From: Mytilus californianus
Lineage: Eukaryota > Mollusca > Bivalvia > Mytilida > Mytilidae
Length of the DNA stretch: 64,000 nucleotides
NCBI RefSeq assembly: GCF_021869535.1
Contig: NW_026262668.1
Span: forward strand, 136,263,635-136,327,634
Direction: 5' to 3'
Part shown: positions 1-12,149 of the stretch, piece after piece
Layout: the number at the start of each line of letters is the position of its first letter
Position numbering within the stretch: the stretch's first letter is position 1
Notes under the pieces: model-generated
Told to the model about the DNA's origin: nothing
Seen by the model: only the letters and a program-made list of their open reading frames with translations
Databases searched by the model: none
Position numbers and translations under genes: made by a program

Positions 1-410
1 AGGATTTTGAAAAAGGGGGTGAGGCCCTATGGAAAACCAACGTTTGGAGCAATATGTTTAAAAGTCTATACATTTATCATATATGAAGCTCCCTGCCCCC
101 TCTAAATCCGCCTTTGATGATCATGTGATTACAGGGTTTAATCATCATCATTTCGAATCGATTGTTTGATTATTGTCCTTTATAACCTGGTTTAATCATG
201 CCGATAGTTTCGATTTCTGCCCTAAAAATTCATGATCATGTTATTATATCGGTTGATCATTTTATTAGTTTGAATACTCCCCTAATGTTTATGATTATGT
301 GGTTACACTTTGATCATGTTAATCATGTTAGTAGTTTGATTACTGCACTGGAATTACAATATATATATATAAAACCTGTACCTAAGAACCATATCAACAA
401 TACATACATG
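1..410. repeat. Left arm of a large inverted repeat
   Basis: This stretch matches, in reverse complement, the sequence at about 24,440-24,787. Shared blocks include the region around GAGCAATATGTTTA, the CATATATGAAGCTCCCTGC block, and the run leading to CCTGTACCTAAGAACCATATCAAC at the edge of the 33-bp array. The right arm lacks about 70 bp that are present here. The sequence is rich in TGATCA/ATGATCAT motifs, like the 60-bp satellite beyond the right arm, so the same satellite may continue off the left edge. No gene is seen. Confidence 0.85.
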
Positions 411-684
411 TCATATAGACTGTACCTATTAGGCTAAGAACCATATAGACAAAACTTATAACCTGAACCTATAACCATATAGACAATTAATAAAGCATAT
501 ATCTAAGAACCATAAACAATACATGTACCCTATATCTAAGAACCATATATGATACATATAAACTAAACATAAGAACCATAGAAAATACATTAAGCCTATA
601 TCTAATAACCATAGAAAATACATATAGACTGTACCTAAAGACCATAGACAACATATCAAGCTGATATCTAAGAATTATAGACAA
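360..684. repeat. 33-bp minisatellite family A, left array, first segment
   Basis: Diverged copies of a 33-bp unit built on AAGAACCATAGACAATACAT followed by ATAG and either ACTGAACCT or CCTATATCT. The segment is cut off at 685-688 by the insertion of the transposon at 689-2117. The open frame on the minus strand is an 11-residue periodic translation of the satellite and is not credible as a gene. Confidence 0.9.
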
Positions 685-688
685 TATA

Positions 689-2117
689 TGTAACACTCCC
701 AAACGTGTCCATCCCCCCAAACGTGTCCGATTCCCCCAAACGTGTCTATTTCCCCCAAACGTGTCCATAAAAGTTGATATCGCACAAACGTGTCCGATTT
801 CAAAACCCCCAAACGTGTCCGATAATTGTTATTCTCCAAAACGTGCCCACTGTTTAACGCCAGAACATCTCACGTCTTTTAGCGACATACATGCATGTCC
901 TAAATGAATTCAATATCGTTTACGGCAATTCTATGATGGGGGAAACAGTTGACTAAGTGGTCATTTATTAGCATTAGTTTGTTCAATACCGGTTGTTAAT
1001 GATTATCATAATTGCAAATTTAATCTGTAACATACCGGTATGAACACACTTTTGACTGAAATTACTTGTCCAGTTGCAAGTATTTCATGCTCATTTAGAG
1101 CGAACATACAAATAATTCTAGTACAGTTGAAATAATCATTTACTATGTAAATTATTTTTTACTAATAAACTCCGATGATGCCTTTTATATTAATCCGAAT
1201 ATTGCACATCAGCAGAATTGACTTCCATTTTTTCAACAGTTCTGATATTTTAAAAGCTCTTCAAATTATAAACTGCATGGTTATCAGTTTTTTTTTTAAT
1301 AAATTGTAGGTTTCGAGCATCACTAAAGACACACGAACAAGAGACATAACGTCCAGTGCCAAATATGTCATGCATTATTTGAACGACATCATGTTAACAA
1401 TAAATACTGTAGATAAGTTCTATCATCATACCGGAAATTTAGGATTGGGCCTAAATTTTTACGGTTATTCGGGATTAACACTAGTTGGGATTTTAATCTA
1501 AAAAAATTAAGAGCGAGTAAAGACCATTTTTTTAATGACTTCAGTAAGAAACTACTTCATTCTCTGTTATGTAATAGAGGCCGTTTTAAATAAAAGTTGC
1601 GGAAATTTAAAAAAAAAAACGTTGCCTTCCAATATACAACTGATGGCACCATGAAAGAGTGAAATGCTACAAAGGTTTTAATGCACAGAGAATGGGACAT
1701 AGAGGTATCTAATTTAATATCTACAATTTAACTGAGCCTGGATCCAACGTAGCCGAAACTGACGCCCCCACTTTTACCCAGGTTAGACTGCCAGTTTAAA
1801 AAAGACCTTAAGTAATGTATTTCTATTTTTTAATGAAATAGTAAAATGATTATACGTTAATGAAAAAGCAATAACCAAATAATCTACGTATTTATAATAT
1901 GGACACGATAGTTCCAGTAAAAGAAAACAATTAAGCTTGATATGGACACGTTTGGGTGTTTAATAAAAAAAAATGGACACGTTTGGGCGTTTGTACAAAT
2001 GACACGCTTTGGCGCCCTTTTACAACTAGACATGTTTTGCAGTTCAGTGACGTTATGTGGACACGTTTGGGGGAATCGGACACGTTTGGGCGGAAGGACA
2101 CGTTTCTGAGTGTTACA
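689..2117. mobile_element. Non-autonomous TIR DNA transposon, TGTAACA termini, TATA target duplication
   Basis: The left end reads TGTAACACTCCCAAACGTGTC and the right end, reverse complemented, TGTAACACTCAGAAACGTGTC, so the terminal inverted repeats are about 22 bp with two differences. Subterminal copies of CCAAACGTGTCC (left, 697-850) and GGACACGTTTGG (right, 1940-2105) point inward from each end. TATA flanks both sides (685-688 and 2118-2121). An allied stretch of the same array near 3309-3335 carries the uninterrupted site with a single TATA, which shows directly that this 1,429-bp block inserted. No transposase frame is present, so it is non-autonomous. TGTNR-type ends with a 4-bp duplication recall Ginger elements; that family call is tentative. 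Confidence 0.85.
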
Positions 2118-2121
2118 TATA

Positions 2122-2715
2122 TAACGCCTTTATCTAACAACTATATACTATACATATAGACTGAACCTAGGAACCATATAGACAAAACATATAGCCTTTC
2201 TCTAAGAACCATAGATAATTCATATAAACTAAACCTAAGAACCATAGACCATACATGAAGCCTTTATCTGAGAACCATAGACAATACATATAGACTGAAC
2301 ATAAGAACCATAGACAATACATATGGACTGTACCTAAGAACCATAGACAATACATATAGACTGAACCTAAGAACCATAGACAATATATATTTAGACTGAA
2401 CCTAAGAACCATAGACAATACATATGGCCTATATCTAAGAACCATAGACAATACATATAGACTGAACCTAAGAACCATAGACAATTCATATAGACTGAAC
2501 CTAAGAACCATAGACAATACATATAGACTGAACCTAAGAACCATAGACAATATATATATAGACTGAACCTAAGAACCATAGACAATACATATAGCCTATA
2601 TCTAAGAACCATGGACAATATATATATATAGACTGAACATAAGAACCATAGACAATACATATAGCCTATATCTAAGAACCATAGACAATATATGTAGCAT
2701 ATATTTTAGAACCAT
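2122..2715. repeat. 33-bp minisatellite family A, left array, second segment
   Basis: Continues the array on the far side of the transposon, with about 17 units. Units ending ACTGAACCT alternate irregularly with units ending CCTATATCT. Some units are lengthened by extra TA dinucleotides (for example near 2548-2560 and 2620-2632). Confidence 0.9.
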
Positions 2716-3044
2716 AGACAAGAAAAAAAGACTTATACATGAGGGTTGAGATCTCATAAACATGTTTAACCCCGCCGCATTTTTGCGCCTGTCCCAAGTC
2801 AGGAGCCTCTAGCCTTTGTTAGTCTTGTATTATTTTTAATTTTAGTTTCTTGTGTACAATTTGGAGTTTAGTATGGCGTTCATTATCACTGAACTAGTAT
2901 ATATATTTGTTTAGGGGCCAGCTGAAGGACGCCTCCGGGTGAGGAAATTTCTCGCTGCATTGAAGACCTGTTGGTGACCTTCTGCTGTTGTCTGTTCTAT
3001 GGTCAGGTTGCTGTCTCTTTGACACATTCCCCATTTCCATTCTC
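2716..3044. repeat. Dispersed bivalve repeat interrupting the array
   Basis: Non-satellite sequence with a CCCCGCCGCATTTTTGCGCCTGT-like start, a CAAGTCAGGAGCCT motif, and an end containing CTGTCTCTTTGACACATTCC. Its parts resemble the copy at 14,800-15,330. It separates two blocks of the 33-bp array. It has no credible reading frame and is probably a SINE-like or other non-autonomous element; the family is not named. Confidence 0.7.
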
Positions 3045-5885
3045 AATTTTAACCTAAGAACCATAGATAATACATATAGACTGAACCTAAGTATATAGAC
3101 TGAACATAAGAACCATAGACAATACATATAGCCTATATCTAAGAACCATAGACAATATATGTAGCATATACTTTAGAACCATAGACAATACATATAGACT
3201 TAACCTAAGAACCATAGACAATACATATAGACTTAACATAAGAACCATAGAAAATACATATTGACTGTACCTAAAGACCATAGACAACATATGAAGCTGA
3301 TATCTAAGAATTATAGACAATATATAACGCCTTTATCTAACAACTATATACTATACATATAGACTGAACCTAAGAACCATATAGACAAAACATATAGCCT
3401 TTCTCTAAGAACCATAGACAATATATGTAGCATATATTTTAGAACCATAGACAATACATATAGACTTAACCTAAGAACCATAGACAATACATATGGACTG
3501 AACCTAAGAACCATAGGCAATACATATAGACTATATCTAAGAACCATAGACAATACATAAAGACTGAACCTAAGAACCATAGGCAATATATATATATAGT
3601 CTGAACCTAAGAACCATAGACAAATCATATGGCCTATATCTAAGAACCATAGACAATTCATATAGACTGAACCTAAGAACTATAGACAATACATATAGAC
3701 AATATCTTAAGAACCAAATACAATACATATAGCCTATATCTAAGAACCATAGACACTTCATATAAAATATATCTAAGCACCATAGACAATCCATATAGAA
3801 TATATCTAAGAACCATAGACAATACATATAAATTATATCTAAGAACCAAAGACAATACAAATAGACTGAACCTAAGAACCATATGCAATCCATATATAAT
3901 ATATCTAAGAACCATAGACAATACATAAAGAAAATATCTAAGAGCCAAAGACAATCCATAAAGACTATATCTAAGAGCCATAGATAATACATATAGACCA
4001 TATCTAAGAGCCATAGACAATCCATAAAGACTATATCTAAGAGCCATAGACAATACATATAGACTTTATCTAAAAGCTATAGACAATTCATATAGACTAA
4101 ATCTAAAAACCATAGACAATAAATATAGACTATATCTCAGAACCATATAGACAATACATATAACCTATATCTAAGAACCATAGACAATACATATAGCCTA
4201 TATCCAAGAACCATAGACAATTCATGTATAATATATTTAAGAAACAAAGACAATAAATATAGACTGAACCTAAGAAACATAGACAATCCATATAGAATAT
4301 ATCTAAGAACCATAAACAATACATATAGACTATATATCTAAGAACCATAACCAATACATATAAGACTATATCTAAAAACCATAGACAATAAATATAGACT
4401 ATATATCTAAGAACCATAGACAATACATATAAGACTATATCTAAAAACCATAGACAATAAATATAGACTAAATCTAAGAACCATAGACAATAAATATAGA
4501 CTATATCTCAGAACCATATAGACAATACATATAACCTATATCTAAGAACCATAGACAATACATATAGCCTATATCCAAGAACCATAGACAATTCATGTAT
4601 AATATATTTAAGAAACAAAGACAATAAATATAGACTGAACCTAAGAAACATAGACAATCCATATAGAATATATCTAAGAACCATAAACAAAACATATAGA
4701 CTATATATCTAAGAACCATAACCAATACATATAAGACTATATCTAAAAACCATAGACAATAAATATAGACTATATATCTAAGAACCATAGACAATACATA
4801 TAAGACTATATCTAAAAACCATAGACAATAAATATAGACTAAATCTAAGAACCATAGACAATAAATATAGACTATATCTTAGAACCATATACACTACATA
4901 TAACCTATATCTAAGAACCATAGACAATACATATAGCCTCTATCAAAGAACCATAGACAATTCATGTATAATATATTTAAGAAACAAAGACAATAAATAC
5001 AGACTGAACATAAGAAACATAGACAATCCATATAGAATATATCTAAGAAGCATAAACAATACATATAGACTATATATCTAAGAACCATAGACAATACATA
5101 TAGACTATATATCTAAGAACCATAGACAGTACATATAGAATATATCTAAGAACCATAGACAATACATATAAGACTATATCTAAGAACCATAGACAATATA
5201 TGTACCATATATTTTAGAACCATAGACAATACATATAGACTTAACCTAAGAACCATAGACAATACATATAGCCTATATCTAAGAACCATAGACAATACAT
5301 ATAGACTATATATCTAAGAACCATAGACAGTACATATAGAATATATCTAAGAAGCATAGACAATACATATAGACTATATATCTAAGAACCATAGACAGTA
5401 CAGATAGAATATATCTAAGAAACATAGACAATACATATAAGACTATATCTAAAAACCATAAACAATAAATATAGACTAAATCTAAGAACCATAGACACTT
5501 CATATAGAATATATCTAAGCACCATAGACAATCCATATAGAATATATCTAAGAAGCATACACAATCCATATAGACTATATCTAAGAACCATAGACAATAC
5601 ATATAGAATATATCTAAGAACCAAAGACAATACATATAGACTGAACCTAAGAAACATAGACAATCCATATAGAATATATCTAAGAACCATAGACAATACA
5701 TATAGACTATATCTAAGAACCCTAAACAATACATATAGAATATATCCAAGAACCACTAACAATTCATATAGACTCTACCCAAGAACCACAGACAAAAAAA
5801 TAAGACAATACAAATTGCATGTACCAATGAACTATAGAAAATACACAACCTGTACCTGAGAACCATAGACAATACATATAGCCTG
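3045..5885. repeat. 33-bp minisatellite family A, left array, main block
   Basis: About 85 diverged units of the 33-bp repeat. Unit length varies slightly through TA slippage. The block contains a 371-bp higher-order repeat (4129-4870) and, near 3150-3420, a paralogue of the sequence that flanks the transposon at 560-684 and 2122-2215. Minus-strand frames of 60-162 residues come only from the periodicity (33 = 3 x 11). Confidence 0.92.
4129..4870. repeat. 371-bp higher-order repeat, two near-identical copies
   Basis: The sequence from 4129 to 4499 recurs almost base for base from 4500 to 4870. One visible difference is ACAATACAT versus ACAAAACAT in the AAACCATAAACA-type unit. A third, more diverged copy starts at about 4871 and fades by about 5060. 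Each copy contains about 11 of the 33-bp units, which indicates recent unequal exchange or replication slippage. Confidence 0.85.
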
Positions 5886-8204
5886 AATGTAAGATCTATT
5901 GCTCAAGCATGACATTCACTCTTTGGGGGACACTATACAATGGCTTAGTACCACAAGCATTATTGGTAAACTTTATATAAATATAATAGCATTCCAATTT
6001 CTTCTGGCATTCTGGCTCCCTCGACCAACAAAAATTGTCTGCCTTGAAGTAGTTCAATGCTGCAAAAATCAACCAAATCAATAGATTTAAATTTAGTCAA
6101 GCCTGAGATGTGAGGAATGTTAAATCACACATGATTTAGAGGGGGTATAGAACATACAGCCAGCACAACATATACATCTTGTTTCCCACTTTACTTGTGC
6201 AGGCCTAAGTTTCTTTATTTTTTTTGGTAATAATGATTCATAAAAATAAATGGTAGTGCATAATACATGTAATAGCTGTTCTAGTTTGATAAATAATTTA
6301 CTATATTTATTTATAGGACCAAGAAAACAACAAGGAAGATTAGGAAAAGGCGAAGAAGCTGGTTAGTTAAATTTAAATAACCCAACAATTTCTACTAGGA
6401 GTTCTACCTTTGATACTTTAGATTTATATACGCAGCTACATCCATTAATTTGGATCAATTTTGTTTTTCGTTGATTGAAAATCATACTTTGATGGATATT
6501 TGGATTCATGGTTTTGCAAAAGGCTGCATTCAAGCTAATACAGAATGGCTTCTTTATTAAATACAATGTATTTAAATTTGTAATAGCGGTTTATCCATGC
6601 CCAAGAAATCGACAAAAATGTGTATTCCACAAATAATTATGAAGCCACAATCCTCAAAATTTGATATAGGTCAAAATATCTTATGCGTGGCATTTTCGTT
6701 AAATTTGTTATACATCTAAACTGATAATTTTGATCAAATTGTTCTTTTTAAAAGTTTACATTGACCAAAAATAATCACAGAGAAGAAATAGATTTTTACC
6801 TATGTTTTCTAGGTACTCTGAACACTTGTTCTGTCCAAGTCTTTTTGGAACATTCCTTTTTACTTCCAGGTGAATAAAATGTTGGAAAATGGTGAGACCC
6901 TGGTGTCAATTATATTGAACAAAGAAACCAAGTCCATTGAGTTTTGAAGTAAGCACACAAATGGTACAATATCTATTCATGAGTATACTATATTGATTAG
7001 GAAATACAGTTGTGGCATTAAATGATCATAAACCATTAAGGATCCAAAGTACATGTTGAAAAACAAACAAACCATAATATATCGAGCAAAAAAAACATAT
7101 ATTGAGTTTTTTTTAGCTGAGGCAACTGTCCATCAGATACCACATATCTAAGCAAGTAAATGTCATCATATGGTTCTGTAACAATGAACAAAAACTATAC
7201 TAGAAATTAAGCTATGAAAGCTAGTAACATGACAAAATGTCTTAGGATAATAACTTACTAAATGAGTACGGGTTAACCATGTTAATGAGGGCTCAACCTT
7301 CCATTAACCAGAGAAAGTGGTGTTACAGCACAAATTGAGAACTAACTGTAAAACCAGTTGAAAAAGGCTTGACTCATCAAATCAATACAAAGCCCCATTA
7401 TTCAAAACCAATTAAAAAAATTTAAAAAAAAACAGGTTTTCAAGACTGAAATATCAATCAGTTTACCTCCAGTGGATTTAATATGAAGATGCAATTACCA
7501 GTCTAAGAAAACCATGACACTTTGCAATTCCAAAACTTAAGTATCAAACAATATGTAGTTCCTGAAGTGTTCACAACTGTATAAAAATACATATTTAGTT
7601 ATGTTTTAATTTATATATAACAAAATCAATTAAAGAACAGATAAAAATTGATAAGTTGATTACCTTTTAGAATTAGTATTAAAAGAATGGATAACTTTAC
7701 ATGTATTCATGTCTGGTCATGTACCAGTATGCACTATAATAGCTTTTTGAGATAAGTGTTTTTAATTTTAGTCAATGTGTTTCAAAGGACACATTATTTA
7801 ATTAAGCTACCTTTGTACTGAAAGAAGATCGATGACAACTTTTTATGTGTAACTATACATTTTTTCTCCTAGATTTTATATGTGTTCTAATTTTTTTACA
7901 GAATGTGTAGGGCTTAAAATACATCAGCCCAGCACATCCAGGTTTGAACATCCTCAGGCTATTCTTCAGGGTGTTTAGAACAGAACAATGCAAGTTGCTA
8001 AAAGACTGCCAATGGCTGACAAGAGAAATGTATGACATAGTGGGATGCCATTAGCTGGTACAATTGTCATGGAGAATAAGGTGTTCAGCGTGTGGCAGGT
8101 GGTCACACTTTTAATGTGTCAATACAACAACACATGAATGACATGTAGTATAATAGAAAATTAAAGAGACAATTCATGTAAAAAAGAAATATTCTTTTTT
8201 ATGC
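5886..8204. other. Unassigned AT-rich DNA
   Basis: No convincing gene or repeat family is recognised. Short frames of about 60 residues on both strands lack homology that I can see. A possible 45-bp exon is listed separately at 6317-6361. Confidence 0.5.
6317..6361 (+). CDS. Candidate isolated 45-bp exon (weak)
   Basis: An AT-rich tract ending TTTATTTATAG is followed by 45 bp that translate as GPRKQQGRLGKGEEA when entered one base in, and then by GTTAGT. The length is a multiple of three, and the composition (basic, Gly/Gln/Glu-rich) differs from the surrounding DNA. No flanking exon could be identified within the window, so this may be chance. Confidence 0.2.
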
Positions 8205-8470
8205 CCCACCTACATTAGTAGAGGGGCATTACATTTTCTAGTCTGTTCGTTTGTCCGTCTGTCCCGCTTCAGGTGAAAGTTTTTGGTCAAGGTAGATTTT
8301 GATGAAGTTGAAGTCCAATCAACTTGTTACTTAGTACACATGTTCCCTATGATATAATCTTCCTAATTTTAATGCCAAATTAGAGTTTTGACCCCAATTT
8401 CACGGTCCACATAGAAAATGATAGTGCGAGTGAGGCATCTATGTACTATGGACACATTCTTGTTTTTATA
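8205..8470 (+). repeat. Dispersed repeat, 'ATGCCCCACCTA' family, copy 1
   Basis: Starts at TTTTTTATGCCCCACCTAC, carries the TGTCCCGCTTCAGGTGAAAG and GAAGTCCAATCAACTTG motifs, and ends near GGACACATTCTTGTT. A second copy in the same orientation lies at 30,577-30,859, about 90% similar by eye. It is non-coding. Confidence 0.85.
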
Positions 8471-9365
8471 TGCATACATTTTCAGTGATGTATTTAAGCT
8501 AAAAAGTTTGTTGTAATTAGAACATCTTAATAATCCATATCTCTATTGATTTTGAACAGCACAAATTTCTTAGATATTTATGTAATTGATACAAAATTGA
8601 TTTTTCATGTGACAGGAAATGCTGAAATACAACCAGGGGATAAATTTAAAAAATAAATATTTGTGAATCTTTTATTTGTCTTTTTATATCTTTGTATATG
8701 GCATTGTTTAGATTGCATGACCAACCAACCTGTATTAGGTTATAGACTCTTTATTCATGTTTGATTTGATTTTATTGTATTTTAAATGTTGTAAAATATA
8801 ATTGGAAAGCCAAAAATATTGTTTACTCAGTCATCTAATTATTAACGCGTATCAAAATTATTACAAATGCTGCCTTCTTCCTACAATGAAAGCACAATCC
8901 CATTTTATGAGCATTTCCTTTACTGGCTAATACTGGGAAAAACAGTTGACCATGATATGCCCAAGTATGCTGCAGAGCCAAAACAACACTTTGATTTTGT
9001 CAAAATATTATTGAAATTCACTAACAAAAAACTGTTGAAATATACAAACATACATAACATTAAGAGTAATTAAGGCAAGAATACATTGAGGACTGTAAAG
9101 TTATACATACAACCTGTGACCAATTATCTTCGTTTGACCATAAAACTGTGTGAAAATATCGTATACACTACCAAATGCAAGCAAGTGACAAAATTCTAGA
9201 TGTGAACAGTGTCTCTTCATAACCATAGCCTATATTAATACTGTTGTGTAATGTTGGAAGGAATAACTGGTTGAATTTTCAAATAAAAATACAGAGTAAA
9301 GGCGTATATTAATCATATATACTAGTATATCTAAGGTTCAAATCTACAGGTTCTTTTTACATGGT

Positions 9366-9387
9366 TTATATATATATATATATATAT
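9366..9387. repeat. (TA)n microsatellite
   Basis: About eleven uninterrupted TA dinucleotides. Confidence 0.95.
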
Positions 9388-9654
9388 GGTTCTCATATGA
9401 AGTAGTTTTTATAATGTGGAGTTCTATAAACTTATTGTGTATACTAATTTGACAAAATTAGTGTGTGCAAGGATTTAAAACATTTTTACCTTCATGTAAG
9501 TCACAAAGTCAAACTTCCAGATATTTTAGAAGTACATTGATGGCAATTTGCTCTAAAAGTTTCATTAGGATTTGTTGGTTTCTCATTAATATATGTGAAT
9601 TAAATATTATTTTACAATTAACATTTACATAATTTCTTATGATTAACATCAAAA

Positions 9655-9835
9655 CTTACATGCACATGTAATTGAAATGTAATTGAAAAGTAATTTAGCA
9701 TTACATGCTTTTTTCAATGTAATTAATTAAATTACCATTACATGTAATTTAAAAATTGCTCAATTACACATTACATTCGATTACATGGAAAATTGTAATG
9801 CATTACACTTAATTACAGTTACATTTTCAATTACC
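9655..9835. repeat. Palindromic TTACATGTAAT repeat cluster
   Basis: Repeated, partly overlapping ATTACATGTAAT, TGTAATTGAAA and AATTACA motifs on both strands. The cluster ends at TCAATTACCCCATCC. It resembles foldback-type simple-sequence clusters seen in invertebrate genomes and has no coding potential. Confidence 0.7.
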
Positions 9836-9994
9836 CCATCCCTGAGTTCTTCGATACAGGTTGTTTTAACAGGTAGTTCATGGTTCTTAAAACAAAAGGA
9901 TTCAAATTGGTATGTGTCTTAAGTACTGATTATGTAAAAAGCCTTGTAAGGTTCTTCAATACAGTTAACGTTTTTGGTGGGTTTCATGTTGCTC

Positions 9995-10325
9995 AGTCTT
10001 TAGTTTTCTGTTTTATGTTTTGTATAATTTTGTTTGTTGGTCTTTTTTTCCCTTTTTTAGCCATAGTGTTGTCAGTTTATTTTCGGCTTATGATAGATAT
10101 AAGAAGATGTGGTATGAGTGCCAATGAAACAACTCTCCATCCAAGTTACAATTTATAAAAGTAAACCATTATAGGTCAAAGTACGGTCTTCATCACAGAG
10201 CCTTGGCTCACACCAAACATAAAGCTCTAAAGGGCCCCCAAAATGACTAGTGTAAAACCATTCAAACGGGAAAACCAACGGTTATAAGTTTGAATGTCTC
10301 TTTGGTATCTTTTGCCTCTCTTGTC
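9995..10325 (+). repeat. Dispersed mussel repeat / SINE-like fragment
   Basis: Contains GTTGTCAGTTTATTTTCGGC, then AGATATAAGAAGATGTGGTATGAGTGCCAATGAAACAACTCTCC, then a GTAAACCATTATAGGTCAAAGTACGG block. The second part recurs at 21,851-21,951 inside a satellite array. The first part recurs in reverse at about 13,150-13,290. It lies directly before array B. Confidence 0.75.
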
Positions 10326-10906
10326 TATACATAACATGGTTCTTAGATACAGGTTGGTTTTATAAGAAAATTAGTTCAATATGATGGATTTCTATACATG
10401 TGTGTTTCTGAATACACGATGTCTATAATATCAAGAAACGAGTTGTCTGGGTATGGTTCCTAGATTCTAGTTTTCTATATTTCGTATGGTTCCTGGATAC
10501 ATGTTGTCTATATACGGTGTGGTTCCTCAATATGATTTGTCTATAGATGGTGTGGTTCCTAGATACAAGCTTACTATATATTGTGTGGTTCCTATAGAAA
10601 CATGTTGTCTATATAAGGTGTTGTTCCTCGATCTAAGTTGTCTATAGATGGTGTGGTTCCTAGATACAAGTTTTAAATAAATGGTATGGTTCATAGAAAT
10701 AAGTTATTTATAGAAGGTATGGTTCCTAGATATAAGTTATTTATATAAGGCGTGGTTCCTAGATATAAGTTGTTTATATGTGGTTTGGTTCTTAGATACA
10801 AGTTTTCTAAAGATGTAATGGTTGCTGGATACAAGTTTTAAATACATAGTATGGTTCCTAGATATAAATAAACTCATCATAGATACAAGGACTACATATT
10901 TTATTT

Positions 10907-11304
10907 ACGCCAAACACGCGTTTCGTCTACAAAAGACTCATCAGTGATGCTCGAATCCAACAAAGTTAAAAAGGCCCAAAAAAGTACGAAGTTGAAGAGC
11001 ATTGAGGACTAAAATTCCTAAATTTTTTGCCAAATACAGCTAAGGTAATCTATTCCTAAGGTTATCTTAAGATGGTGTGTTAAGATGGCGTGGTTCTTAG
11101 ATACAAATTGTCTATAGATGGTGTGGTTCCCAGATACAAGTTTTAAATAAATGGTATGGTTTCTAGAAATAAGTTATTTATTGAAGGTATTGTTCCTAAA
11201 TACAATACATGGTGTTGTTCCTGAATACGGATACAAGTTGTCTTTAGATGGTATGGTTCCAAGAAATAACTTAGTCTTATGGAGATGAAACGCGCGTCTG
11301 GCGT
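10907..11304. mobile_element. Putative short TIR element carrying part of minisatellite B
   Basis: The left end ACGCCAAACACGCGTTTCGT and the right end (reverse complement) ACGCCAGACGCGCGTTTCAT are inverted repeats of about 22 bp with three mismatches. The left interior has an AAAGACTCATCAGTGATGCT motif common in mussel repeats, and the right interior is units of minisatellite B. It could be a MITE with a tandem-repeat core, or two unrelated element ends that happen to flank the array. Confidence 0.6.
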
Positions 11305-11324
11305 ATTAAATTATAAGCCTGGTA

Positions 11325-11756
11325 CCTTTGCTAACTATTAGCATGTATTATTGTATTGTTTATTTGTGTATTTCTTTTTCCTGAAAGTTCTTGCATTTAT
11401 TTGTACTGTAGTCCTGTCATGTAATGTTGTCCTTTTAGTGTTATATTTAACATTGCCATAAAAGCACGAGGTTTGGCTAGCCACAAAACCAGGTTCAACC
11501 CACCATTTTTTCTTAAAATGTACTGTGCCAAGTCAGGAATATGGCAGTTGTTATCTTATAGTTCGTTTCTGTGTGTGTTGCATTGTCGTTTGGTTTTTTG
11601 TTGCACTTTAGTGTTTCTGTTGTTTCGTTGTTTTCCTCATGTAGTTGATGTGTTTCCCTCGGTTTTAATTTGTACCCCGGATTTGTTTTCTCTCAATCGA
11701 TTTATGACTTTCGAACAGCGGTGTACTACTGATGCCTTTATTTATCTATATATTGC
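11325..11756 (+). repeat. Dispersed mussel repeat
   Basis: Contains GAGGTTTGGCTAGCCACAAAACCAGG and TGTGCCAAGTCAGGAATATGGCAG, which also appear in diverged form at about 31,137-31,210. The 100-residue frame across it is not conserved and is disregarded. Confidence 0.7.
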
Positions 11757-12149
11757 TTGCATGGTTCCTAGATAACAGGTGTCTACAGACGGCGTGGTTA
11801 CTAGATATAAGTTATCTATATATGGTGTGGTTCCTAGATACAGGTTATCTTTATATGGTTTTGTTCCTCGATATAAGTTTTTTATAGATGTTGGGGTTCC
11901 TAGATACAAGTTGTCTATAGATGGTGTGGTTCCTTAGTACATGTTGTCCATATATGGTGTGGTTCCTTGATACAAGTTGTGTACAGATGGTATGGTTCCT
12001 AGATATATGTTATCTATAGAGTGTGTGGTTCTTAAATTTATACAAGTTGTCATTTATGGTGTTGTTTCCTCGGTATAAGTTGTCTATAGATGGTAAGGTC
12101 CCCCGATACAAGATGTCTGTAGATGGTGTGATCCCTACATACATGTTGT

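Larger units (their letters stand above)
8471..9994. other. Unassigned AT-rich DNA with simple repeats
   Basis: No gene is recognised. It contains a TA microsatellite (about 9366-9387) and a cluster of TGTAATTACAT-like palindromes (9655-9835). Confidence 0.5.

Noticed and set aside
2167-5762. Many long minus-strand frames (up to 162 residues) in the left satellite
   Set aside because: Each is an 11-residue periodic reading of a 33-bp repeat. Adjacent frames overlap, starts are arbitrary and no family is recognisable.
360-5885. CRISPR-like regular repeats
   Set aside because: The 33-bp repeats are head to tail with no unique spacers, in a eukaryotic context.
11473-11775. 100-residue plus-strand frame
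   Set aside because: Falls in a dispersed mussel repeat that recurs without an intact frame at about 31 kb.
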